NCBI GenBank assembly: GCA_009733575.1
Contig: ML770173.1
Coordinates: 1 to 16,148, forward strand
Direction of reading: 5' to 3'
Source of the DNA: Gymnopus androsaceus JB14
Taxonomy: Eukaryota; Basidiomycota; Agaricomycetes; Agaricales; Omphalotaceae
Length of the DNA: 16,148 nucleotides
Under the pieces are notes generated by a model. It did no database searches. It was not told where the DNA came from and worked only from the letters and a program-made list of their open reading frames with translations. A program made the translations under genes and the position numbers. This document shows, piece by piece, positions 1 through 7,504 of the stretch; within the stretch, counting starts at the first letter, position 1; each line of letters begins with the position of its first letter.

Positions 1-1
1 T

Positions 2-571
2 ACAACTCCTCCTCTATCGACAGCTCGGATGAATGTCAAAATGGTAAATCCTTCGAGTACGAGTCTGTCATCGTCTGATGCTCAGCCTCGTAGTCAAAGA
101 CAGAAGGATGGAATGCGAGGGGTTCCGAGTCATACACGTATCCCCGTGGAGGACGCTTCGGATTCTGGTGGATATGCGGGATGTGAAGCTGATGAAAGAC
201 GTTATGTTCCCGCCGAAGAATGTATTCCTTCCTCATCGACTCTACATCCTCCTGGCTTCCATGAATCCCAGCAATCAGCTGTAACAAGCTCTCCTCCAAC
301 ATCCTACTCCGCAGAATCACCGCAAGACATGCTTCCCTTGGCTGACGCAGAAGTTTCAACCGAAATGAAAGCACCTCATAGAGATACGATTTCCTTGGAT
401 TCTATCTGGGCAGCGTCAGAGGAGTCCGGGTCCAGCCAGGAACTGCGGAGAGCTATCGACGAGCGAGAAGCGGGTTGGGCTATGGAAGGATTTTTGGAAC
501 CTCTGACACCGAATGATCAGCCTTCTTCTTATGTTGTTTCGGGAAGAGCTGAGCTAGGTAAATTTGTGTAA
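2..571 (+). CDS. 3' end of an unidentified protein-coding gene, Ser/Pro-rich tail (partial)
   Basis: The reading frame is open from the window edge to a TAA at 569-571, so the gene almost certainly starts upstream. The first ATG in view (29) is probably internal. The visible 189 codons are rich in Ser, Pro, Glu and Asp, with SSS runs, no membrane segment and no enzyme motif. A more ordered acidic stretch near the end reads DSIWAASEES, followed by ELRRAIDEREAGWAMEGF. This looks like a disordered cytoplasmic or regulatory tail. The bases near the stop (CTAGGTAAAT, about 553-562) could also be a 5' splice site, in which case the true C-terminus would differ. It lies on the same strand as the membrane-protein gene at 2322-3627 and shares its low-complexity style, but I see no clear homology between them. 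Function unknown. Confidence 0.55.
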   Translation, partial: TTPPLSTARMNVKMVNPSSTSLSSSDAQPRSQRQKDGMRGVPSHTRIPVEDASDSGGYAGCEADERRYVPAEECIPSSSTLHPPGFHESQQSAVTSSPPTSYSAESPQDMLPLADAEVSTEMKAPHRDTISLDSIWAASEESGSSQELRRAIDEREAGWAMEGFLEPLTPNDQPSSYVVSGRAELGKFV

Positions 572-1417
572 AAATACTCTATACGCTTGTTTTACATGCT
601 CGTACTGTACTACATGGACGCTTCAGACGCCTAGATGACGTTCGGTCAAAGCTGGAAATTTTACCGGCATCCCACGTTAGCTACCGCCGGAAAGTCCACG
701 CGACACATGTTCTCCAAACTTTTCATTCGTGACTTAGGCCTCAAGCAGTCCCTCCTTGTTCTCTGTACGAAAGAAAGTTAGTAGAGTTATAGTAGGAAGG
801 ACTCATGAGAAATACGGCATGTACAATCGAGGCTACGCTGGTGAGCAGGCTAGCTCCGAAGATAATAATGAGCATTCTAGAAGCAAATGTGTAGGGTTAG
901 TTCACCCATCCAAGCATGACCGATTTATTCAGGTTCTACTCAATCTTGATTGATGCATTCGAGCATATTAGCCACCCATCTTTATTCAGCGGAAAACCAC
1001 CAAGCTTTTATTAAGACAAAAATAATATATACCCATCCGAACAGTGCTGAGATTGTTTTAAATCTGAAATGATCGCTTCATAGAGACTTTATGATGCAAG
1101 AAATCATGGAAGCACTGGATCGGGGACATCGATTCATACAGCGCCACAGTCTTATCCAGAGAAGGATTTGGATTACAATCGAAAAACGGGACCTACCTCA
1201 GTCATTCAGATGAATGAATATTGCGGACAGCGATCTTGCTTCTGATAGAAATCAAGATTCGAGGAGGGATAATTCAGATGAATATGACAGTACATATGTA
1301 TGCACAAAGCATGCCCTAATGGGCTGGTGCAGTGGTGCATGACTTGAGAGAGCCTGAACCTGAAAGTTACTGATGCCAATTGAGGACCATGATGATTTCA
1401 ACCTAGCCTCAGTGCTA
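572..1417. other. Intergenic region, no gene seen
   Basis: No open frame here looks coding: all are short, with no codon pattern or motif. CpG dinucleotides are still common from 572 to about 760, unlike the repeat-rich part of the window. From about 960 it becomes AT-rich. I see no tRNA or other structured RNA. Confidence 0.5.
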
Positions 1418-1823
1418 ACACACCAAAATGGACAAATTTCTGCTGAGCAGAAATTTGAACAGAAATCAGATATATCAATAAATGTCAGCACTACGGATTT
1501 CTACTGAACAGAAATATCAGATATCATGCACATTTTCATTGCTCCTGAAGGAACAGCAGAAATGTAATATAGCAGGGTATATTTAAGTTATGCTGAATCT
1601 TCGAAATTCAGCTTAATTTTCAAGTCATTTAATACAGAAAAAAATCAGCTGTCCTTTGTTTTGACTCAAATATTGAACTGATTGGGAAAGTTTCAGAAAA
1701 TCTTTCAATGCTAATGAATAAATAAATTTCTGTTTATATTTCTATAGTGCTGACATATTTCTTGATATATCTGATTTCTGTTCAAATTTCTCCTCAGCAG
1801 AAATTTGTCCATTTTTGGTGTGT
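1418..1823. mobile_element. Foldback / MITE-like element with ~77-bp inverted arms
   Basis: The left arm (1418-1493) and right arm (1745-1823) are near-perfect reverse complements with a few substitutions and small indels. Both begin ACACACCAAAA at the outer ends and end at GTCAGCACTA inside. The spacer of about 250 bp is AT-rich and non-coding. The left arm also holds a 25-nt near-palindrome (1433-1457). TA flanks the left arm and a TATA follows the right arm, so a TA target duplication is possible, but the ends are offset by one base and I cannot fix the duplication. This fits a non-autonomous DNA transposon, but a family cannot be named. Confidence 0.6.
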
Positions 1824-1827
1824 ATAA

Positions 1828-1979
1828 GTAGCTCCAACTTCTGTGCCTTATCAACAACAACTGATCTTCGTTCTCAACGGACCATTGATTGTTCAGGCAT
1901 ATGAACATCCTACCATCACCCAGTGCACAAGGTTCCTACATTGCCTGCTATTCAGCAAAGGTCACAAGGTTCAACCGAG
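1828..1979. repeat. Direct duplication, copy 1 (~150 bp)
   Basis: This is nearly identical to 2081-2227 in the same orientation. It differs by two transitions (CA versus CG, and CA versus TA), a 3-bp indel in an AAC run and a 2-bp indel. It begins at GTAGCTCC and ends at TTCAACCGAG. It starts four bases after the foldback element at 1418-1823. Minus-strand open frames across both copies are probably incidental. Confidence 0.85.
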
Positions 1980-2080
1980 ATTGACATCAGCAAAACGTGT
2001 ATGATGCATGCCCACAGTTCTTGAGCGAACTGTCCAGAGTTCCCAGCGCTCCAGGACCCAGATGGTCCGGCCGACGCTGG

Positions 2081-2227
2081 GTAGCTCCGACTTCTGTGCC
2101 TTATCAACAACTGATCTTCGTTCTCAACGGACCATTGATTGTTCAGGCATGAACATCCTACCATCACCCAGTGCACAAGGTTCCTACATTGCCTGCTATT
2201 CAGCAAAGGTCATAAGGTTCAACCGAG
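2081..2227. repeat. Direct duplication, copy 2 (~150 bp)
   Basis: Second copy of the sequence at 1828-1979, separated from it by 101 bp of unrelated sequence. It lies about 95 bp upstream of the start codon of the membrane-protein gene, so it may form part of that gene's 5' region. Confidence 0.85.
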
Positions 2228-2239
2228 GAAGTTAATTAA

Positions 2240-2321
2240 ACCACTCGTTCCTTTCTTTCCATTGTTCGACCTTTTCCTCCCCGTCCCAGCTGTTTAGGAA
2301 AAAGAAAGAAAAAGGTCAATA
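2240..2321 (+). promoter_or_regulatory. Pyrimidine-rich leader / promoter-proximal region
   Basis: A CT-rich stretch (about 2244-2290, with CTTTCTTTCC and CCTTTTCCTCCCC) is followed by an A-rich run just before the ATG at 2322. CT-rich blocks ahead of start codons are common in filamentous fungi. No convincing TATA box is seen, and the assignment rests on position and composition only. Confidence 0.35.
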
Positions 2322-3627
2322 ATGAAGTCGGGAATTCAAAGTTTCGCGGTTTTGTTTGTATTGTTTTGTGGTCAGATTTTCCAAAATTCTACTATCATTT
2401 GCATTTCTAACGTTTACCTCTCTTTCTCTATAGGCTCTATCACCGCCCTTCCACAAGCATCCTTAACTTTATATGAATTCGAACCTGTTGCTGGCACAGT
2501 CATTGGAACTGAGTTCGCTGTACCTCTTGGAACTGCGAGCGATGGCTCAGACACGACATTCCTCATTGAAAACATATTTACTACGAGTGGTTTGGTATTG
2601 GTTGGTTCATCGACGGAAGTCAGTACTGCAACAATCACTGCTAGTGGTGTGTATATCTCACTGAAGTAAACAACATCTGGACCAATTTATTCCAAAATAG
2701 AAACAATCGTAGTTTTTGCAAATGATTGGTTCCAATCCAACTTCCCGACTTCCACAACCGCAGGCTCAACCCAACTAGGCGGAAGCGTCGACTGTTTCTT
2801 CACTACACCTGAAAGCGGTACATGTCTCCTAGAAGAAGTTCTAGATGACGGTACAACCTCAACAGAAACTTTCACTGGTGCACCAATCACAAAGGTCATG
2901 GCAATATCTACTAGGACGTTGGCATCGAGTACGACACCTGGAACAACGGAGAGCGCTGCACCTCATAGGTGAGCTCACATACTTAGTGTTGAGTCAATGC
3001 TGTAATTTACAGATATGCTCATGAGGCTTCCACAGTTCAGCAAATAGTACACCTTCTGCGGATGTTGACCACATAGTGGGTGGTGTTGTTGGTGGTGTCA
3101 CTGGTTTCGCTGCCGCATTAGTCTTTGCTTTCCTCTGCATCCGACGACGACAACAAAGACACCCCCTGCGACTATTAGAGAATAACGATGGGACTGTTAC
3201 TCCTTATCAAAAGCGCTCCTTGTCGCCGACCGTCTCTCCTGTCGCTCAAAGTTTTTTGCCACACTCTCGTCGTTTTAAGCGCATAGCGGGCCGGTCCACA
3301 CCAAGGAGCAATGAACAGGCTCCTAGAGCACATACCGAAGAAACACCGAGAGAGGAGATGCAGAGAGATGAAACACAAAGAGATGAGATGCAGAGAGAGG
3401 AGACGCAGAGAGAGGAGACGCAGAGAGAGGAGACGCAGAGAGAGGAGACGCAGAGAGAGGAGACGCAGAGAGAGGAGACACAGAGAGAGGAGACGCAGGA
3501 AGAGGAGACGCAGAGAGAGGAGACACAGATCGGAGAGGAGATCAGGCAACACATTGACAGCGGTTTCCGCCTTCCTCCAAGTGAGAACAACATCATTGAT
3601 ATTCCGCCAGTGTATACAGAGGTTTGA
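2322..3627 (+). CDS. Secreted single-pass membrane protein with QREET-repeat cytoplasmic tail, four exons
   Basis: Predicted exons are 2322-2370, 2434-2646, 2701-2968 and 3036-3627 (373 aa). Introns of 63, 54 and 67 nt have GT and AG ends and keep the frame. Removing intron 1 joins a hydrophobic N-terminus directly to GSITALPQ, giving a good signal peptide (residues 1 to about 21). The ectodomain (22-190) is Thr/Ser-rich with few cysteines and ends in a Ser/Thr stalk. A glycine-rich membrane helix (191-212) is followed by RRR, so the C-terminus should be cytoplasmic. Residues 286-340 are 11 QREET-like pentapeptides, and the chain ends IDIPPVYTEV. I recognise the architecture (signal, Thr-rich ectodomain, GGVVGG-type helix, polar tail) as common among uncharacterised basidiomycete surface proteins. 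No enzymatic motif is seen and the function is unknown. Intron 2 is the least certain, since its 5' site (GTGTGT) has in-frame alternatives. Confidence 0.75.
3361..3525 (+). repeat. 15-bp tandem repeat, 11 units, encoding (QREET)n
   Basis: The unit is CAGAGAGAGGAGACG. Seven to eight central units are identical or differ by one base, while the first two encode QRDET and QRDEM. Because 15 is a multiple of 3 the repeat never breaks the frame. The same property keeps opposite-strand frames open, which explains several long minus-strand open frames here. Such repeats often vary in copy number between strains. Confidence 0.95.
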
Positions 3628-3773
3628 TGCAGTGGAAAGTAAAAAATGAAACAAGAATGATCATGGTCATAATGAAAGTTTTTTGGTTTGCAACTTCATG
3701 ACACAAAAATTTATGAAAAAAATTTGCATGCAAATTTACATAAGTTGTCACCAATATTAGAGTTTGACAGAGG
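3628..3773. other. 3' flank of the membrane-protein gene, with an 18-bp palindrome
   Basis: AT-rich sequence after the TGA at 3625-3627, presumably the 3' UTR and terminator region. It includes a perfect 18-bp palindrome, AAATTTGCATGCAAATTT (3720-3737). No canonical AATAAA is seen, which is usual for fungi. Confidence 0.4.
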
Positions 3774-4561
3774 TGTAAGACAACTTGCTAGCAGGAAAGC
3801 AAGTGAGTAAGTGCAGACAGCACATCAGAAAAAATGTTCTAGGCCTAGGACACCTGGGGTGACCTTATAGGCCAACCCAAAATGGCCTGGGCAATTTGGG
3901 CAACCTGGGTGACCTAGACTACCTAGGAATTTGCTGAATTCCTAGGATAATCTGAGCTAACCTGAGCTAGCTTGATAGTGCCATAGTGGCCTGAGCACAG
4001 CCTGGGTGCCACCCAAGTGCCACCTCATCAGCAAAACCTGGGCAATGGCCATAGAAGCCATAGTAAGCATAGCTGCTATGACCTGCTACATCAGCAAAAC
4101 CTGTATTTTCGCTGGAGATCTCCAGAGATCTCTGGAGCTTGACAGCTGTCGAAAAAACTGTCAATTTTCTCCAGAGATCTCCAGAGGTCTCTGGAATAGG
4201 GTACCTTACTCCAGAGATGTCCCAAATGAATGGGTTTTCTCCAGCAAAAATACAGGTTTTGCTGATGTATGGCTTGCTATGGCTTCTATGAGCTTACCAG
4301 TGCTTGAGCCAGCTGTCATTCTCTCCTGCCAATGCTATATAAGAATGGACACATTGTTTTAACTTCCCTAAGTTGTCTTACCTCCTTTTTGTTCTAAGTC
4401 AGTTCTGAGTTGCTTTAGACATTTTTGGTAAGTCTTATTCAAGCCTTTATCTTTGTTTAATGACTCTAATCAAGTATCAGCTCTAGTGCAGTACATACTA
4501 GTGCTGTAGCTTTATTTACAGTATGTAGTTATGCAAGTAGCTCACTTTCCAAGTTGCTACA
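3774..4561 (+). mobile_element. Probable solo LTR (boundaries approximate)
   Basis: The block starts TGTAAGACAACTTG and ends CAAGTTGCTACA, so the ends are TG and CA and roughly inverted to each other. A TATATAAG box (about 4336) lies about 225 bp before the end and is followed by T-rich sequence, as expected for LTR promoter, R and U5 regions. The 5' half has repeated CCTGGG-type motifs and a large inverted repeat. I found no matching target duplication (AGAGG on the left, TATAC on the right), no primer site next to it and no coding sequence, so the ends could be wrong or this may be a different repeat. Confidence 0.4.
4050..4290. repeat. Interrupted inverted repeat inside the LTR-like block
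   Basis: Positions 4050-4068 pair with 4272-4290 (19 nt, one mismatch), and 4088-4118 pair with 4238-4268 (31 nt, one mismatch, which is CG versus TG). The spacer holds several CTCCAGAGATCTC palindromic motifs around 4111-4135 and 4170-4196. This would form a long hairpin, possibly a small foldback element inserted in, or native to, the LTR-like block. Confidence 0.75.
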
Positions 4562-5053
4562 TATACTACCATGAACATGACAATATGATGTTATTTTATA
4601 CGATTATTTTGGTCTCACCAGGGAGGGAAGCAGTTCAAAAGAATAATATATTTAGTTTTGAATTGAATGATTAACAGATGACATGCCATGAAATGTGAAA
4701 TCCATAGCAGTCCATAGCATGTGAGAATGCAACTACACTGGACAATATATTGAATGCATCCACTTTGGTGCTAGCTGAAGCTACAAGAGCTTGCTCCAGC
4801 TAGCGTTGATGAGTTAGATTTGTGCTAGGTATGAAAACCAACCAAACAACAATCACCGCGATCAGATTTAATCCAAAAGGTTTAATTAATGCGAGGAAGG
4901 AGGTTGTCAAAGGTTCCCTCTACTACTATTTGATTTGTAAAGAAAGCACTTGACAGAGGCACAGGCAGTGCAAATGAACAAGGTTTGTATTGGAGGAAGG
5001 TTGTGAAAAGTCAACTAATGTACAACGACGTGCTGAAATAATCAAGGGGAAAA

Positions 5054-5220
5054 GCAAACACCAAAGCCCGGGTCAAGCATGCCAGCTCAAAAAACAACTT
5101 TGTGTATCTGCATGAACACCGAGGCATGGGTCAAGTATGCTGACTCACCAAACAACTTTGCATACCCAAGGTGAAACACCCAAGCATGGGTCAAGTACAC
5201 TGACTCAAAAAATGACTTAG
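5054..5220 (+). repeat. Three imperfect 58-60 bp tandem repeats
   Basis: The shared core GGGTCAAG starts at 5070, 5128 and 5188. Each unit runs AACACC, AAGC, GGGTCAAG, then (in units 2 and 3) TGACTCA, then a CAACTTTGCAT-like tail. Units differ mostly by transitions, for example CCCGGG versus CATGGG, and GTATGCTG versus GTACACTG. The TGACTCA heptamers match the known AP-1/Gcn4 core, but no function can be claimed. Confidence 0.75.
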
Positions 5221-5261
5221 CATGAGTCAGGAGCCTTTATGTTGCCGCAAAATGATACTCC

Positions 5262-5285
5262 AACTCACAGGGAATCCTGTGAGTT
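5262..5285. repeat. Perfect 10-bp hairpin
   Basis: AACTCACAGG and CCTGTGAGTT flank a 4-nt loop (GAAT). It is isolated and of unknown role. Confidence 0.7.
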
Positions 5286-5730
5286 ACCTAACAACCTTAT
5301 ACAACTGCTGCGCAAGTCACTTGAGTAGGTGTTTTAACACACTCAGTGAAGAGTGGGCAAGAGGTAAAACAAGTTGGTAAGCTAGGTAACACTCCAAGGA
5401 GCTTCCTCCCTAAAACTACACCAAGCTGACACTTGGGTCCAAGGCCTTTCCTAATCAACAACAGGCTCAGCAAGATGTGCATGTTAGGCTCCACCTGTGG
5501 TCCTAAGACTGATGTGACTTCCCTCCGAGATGCAAACCAGGAATGCTCGACTTAATAGCTGGGAAGTAGATCGAATTGCCTCAGTATTATCGAGGTTACA
5601 AGAAGGCCACCTGTTTCAAAGGTTGTATAGACCGATCTTATCCACCTGCAGATGTCAAATACTATACAGGTCCTAAGATAGAACTGCATTTCAGGTATCA
5701 AGTCTAACTTGTTATTCCAAGATAGAGTAG

Positions 5731-5735
5731 CTACC
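5731..5735. repeat. Target-site duplication (left) of the LTR retrotransposon
   Basis: CTACC here is repeated exactly at 15937-15941, directly outside the other LTR. Five base pairs is the usual duplication made by Ty3/Gypsy integrases. This fixes both outer boundaries of the element. Confidence 0.93.
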
Positions 5736-5921
5736 TGTTACAAATGTTCTTATCTTATCAGACACATGGTATTATTCCTTTATCATTTTCTTTTATTTAT
5801 CTCTGTATATCCATAAGTGCATGCTTGTTTAGATGCGCAGCTATACTGATTGGCTATGTATACATTATTATTAGGGTTCTGTCAATCAGAGTATGATTGT
5901 TTCCAATCATAACACATGCTA

Positions 5922-6728
5922 TGGAGCGGGGCACTTAGTCACCGCTACTTTTGAACAATGTAACAAAAGTGCCCTGATTTCTTAGCCCTCTTACAGAAGT
6001 GATTCTTTTAAAGATAGCAACAAATCTGTAAGAGGGATTTTTGATAGCTTCAAAACTGACAGAGATACAAGTTTCCGGCCAGATCAATTTTGCACCATTA
6101 TATAAATGTATTGATTACTAATACATCTAATCTAATCTACATATCAAACTGTTGGGCAACAGTCTCTGGAACATGGCTTGCAACTTATATTGCTTTGAAC
6201 TGAAAGTGCAAACCTGAATTACATGTTTCCTTCACATCTGTGCCTGACCAACAAGCCTCCATCCACCAAACCATATGATGCTCCCATCTCCGGATTGTTG
6301 AAAGTGAGAGTGATGCCATTGCAATGGGCAAATTCTTGTGCTGTTTGATGGGTGGCAGGACTGGTGGGCTCATCAAGCGTGAGCTTTCTGAGTTTCAACA
6401 TTCTTCCTCTTTGGCATATGGTAGAATTCGCGAGTACAGTGACTTGCATTGGAAACGTTAGGTCAGGATTGTGACGACCCTGTTTATGTGTGTTTATTAT
6501 CAATACATATTCTGTCAATCATTCATGCCACTTATAACTTTCAATTGGGCCGAGTTGCCAGTGGGTCCAGATAAACAAAAATAAACAAGGTCGCTAGAAT
6601 TCTGACTAACGTTTCCAATGCAAGTCACTGTAGTAGACAAAAAATCAAAATTTCCAGTCCAATTTTGCGCTACACAGCCACATTACATAAGCTGTTCAAA
6701 AGTAGTGGTGACTAAGTGCCCCACTCCA
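5922..6728. mobile_element. 807-bp terminal-inverted-repeat DNA transposon (TA duplication, Tc1/mariner-pogo-type or MITE)
   Basis: Inserted in the 5' LTR; the intact site is visible in the 3' LTR. The terminal inverted repeats are 36 bp (5922-5957 and 6693-6728) with two mismatches, both CpG-type (CG/TG and CG/CA). TA lies on each side (5920-5921, 6729-6730), the signature duplication of the Tc1/mariner superfamily. A subterminal GGGCACTT/AAGTGCCC pair (5929-5936, 5967-5974) and a 12-bp CCCTCTTACAGA inverted pair (5986-5997, 6025-6036) also occur. No transposase is recognisable, so it is non-autonomous. It contains another element at 6437-6630; without it the element is about 611 bp. Confidence 0.9.
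6437..6630. mobile_element. 194-bp MITE nested inside the 807-bp element
   Basis: The first 25 bp (starting CAGTGACTTGCATTGG) are a perfect reverse complement of the last 25 bp, and the similarity continues imperfectly inward (GACGACC...TGTTTAT against the far side), so the whole element could fold into a long hairpin. TA flanks both ends (6435-6436, 6631-6632). No coding capacity. Its terminal sequence differs from that of its host element, so it is a separate TA-targeting family. Confidence 0.9.
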
Positions 6729-6856
6729 TAGCATGTCATACTTGTATGATTGACCTATCATTACTTATTGTTGTTTACTTGTTGTCTTTCATCATTTCAT
6801 GCATTGTTACCACATGGTCAGGGTATAGGGCTATGGGCTTAGGGTCTATACTTTAG

Positions 6857-6864
6857 TATATATA
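6857..6864 (+). promoter_or_regulatory. LTR TATA box
   Basis: TATATATA, conserved at 15412-15419 in the 3' LTR. It lies 34 nt upstream of position 6891, the likely start of the element transcript. Confidence 0.7.
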
Positions 6865-6889
6865 GTAGTTGTAGCTGTAGCTCAGTCCT

Positions 6890-6901
6890 TAGCTTCAATC
6901 T
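6890..6901 (+). other. Predicted self-primer at the 5' end of the element RNA
   Basis: TAGCTTCAATCT is the exact reverse complement of 7021-7032, just inside the element. Its distance from the TATA box puts it at the expected 5' end of the transcript. In Tf1-type elements the first 11 nt of the RNA fold back to the primer site, are cleaved and prime minus-strand DNA. The 3' LTR copy (15445-15457) extends the match to 13 nt. Confidence 0.7.
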
Positions 6902-7020
6902 CGTCAATACCTCTTAGTCCTCAATTCTATCTTCTCTTTTCCTCATTGTTCTTGTTTTTGCCTAAGTCAGAAGTTGTGATGCCTGGTACCTCATGTTGTG
7001 AGGAACTAGTTGCTGACAGA

Positions 7021-7032
7021 AGATTGAAGCTA
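7021..7032 (+). other. Primer binding site of self-priming type
   Basis: AGATTGAAGCTA begins two bases after the LTR end (7018). It does not start with TGG, the complement of a tRNA CCA end, so ordinary tRNA priming is unlikely. Its perfect 12-nt complementarity to 6890-6901 is best explained by self-priming. Confidence 0.7.
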
Positions 7033-7504
7033 CCTTCTTCCACTCATCACAGATCATTGCTCATTGTTAATACTGGTTGGCAGTATTCTTCAATATTGTT
7101 GTGATTTCTTGCTACTCAAGATTTCATGTGTATGCCTCATGCTACACTATAATATTTCTCTCTTACCTTCACAGCTCACCATACTCTCTTCCCCACAACA
7201 GTACTTTGCAACGAGCTGCCTTGTGTTATATGTGAGTCAGTTTTAGTGAAATCTCTTGATAGCAAACACCCTTTGCTTGACCTCAATGCATTTGCATTTT
7301 ATTCATTTTATCACATTCCTCTTCCTTCACCTTTCTACTTCTTTTATTTCTCTTTTCATCATTTTATATTCCAAGAGTTGTTGATCACATTCACCTCTCA
7401 CCATTCTGGATTGCACAATCTATTGAGCTCATAACTCCAGACCTCCTACCCCATCCAACCAAACCTCTACACCAACAACCATAATCCCACCCACTTTATC
7501 CACT
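7033..7504 (+). other. Untranslated leader of the retrotransposon
   Basis: A T- and C-rich stretch between the primer site and the gag ATG. Short open frames (7064-7246 and 7246-7434) have T-rich composition and no protein motif; I regard them as non-coding. The leader probably carries packaging signals, but none can be identified by eye. Confidence 0.5.

Larger units (their letters stand above)
4562..5735. other. Non-coding, repeat-derived flank of the retrotransposon
   Basis: No convincing gene is present. It contains a compound hairpin at 4770-4804 (GCTAGCTG/CAGCTAGC outer arms, AAGCT/AGCTT inner arms), the three-unit tandem repeat at about 5054-5220 and a perfect hairpin at 5262-5285. 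The longest open frame (minus strand, 5297-5494) has no recognisable motif. The region is probably an older decayed element, and its right-hand continuation is 15942-16148. Confidence 0.4.
5736..7018 (+). repeat. 5' LTR (about 474 bp native, expanded by an 807-bp insertion)
   Basis: Starts TGTTAC and ends GCTGACA. Apart from the insertion at 5922-6728 (plus its extra TA) it aligns with 15099-15936 along its whole length. I count 26 substitutions, all transitions, and one single-base indel in about 474 aligned positions. It contains the promoter TATA box (6857-6864) and the sequence complementary to the primer site (6890-6901). Confidence 0.95.

Noticed and set aside
36..374. Minus-strand 112-codon frame opposite the first gene
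   Set aside because: It is antisense to a longer open frame that runs in from the window edge. No motif is seen and its composition fits a shadow frame.
3361..3525. Possible CRISPR-like array
   Set aside because: The units are contiguous 15-mers with no spacers, inside a eukaryotic coding exon.
3175..3654. Long minus-strand open frames (up to 159 codons) and other-frame plus-strand frames over the QREET repeat
   Set aside because: They exist because the 15-bp repeat keeps every frame open. Their products are simple Leu/Ser/Arg repeats, and the plus-strand frame has a signal peptide, membrane helix and spliced continuity.
4006..4362. Plus-strand 118-codon frame in the LTR-like block
   Set aside because: It runs through the inverted repeat and the TATA region, and its product is repetitive with no recognisable domain.
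5297..5494. Minus-strand 65-codon frame in the left flank
   Set aside because: No motif and no neighbouring frames that would extend it. It is probably chance.
7019..7036. tRNA primer binding site
   Set aside because: No TGG at the start and no recognised tRNA 3' complement, whereas a perfect match to the element's own RNA 5' end exists.
7064..7434. Two short plus-strand open frames in the retrotransposon leader
   Set aside because: T-rich composition, no motifs, and located in the untranslated leader.
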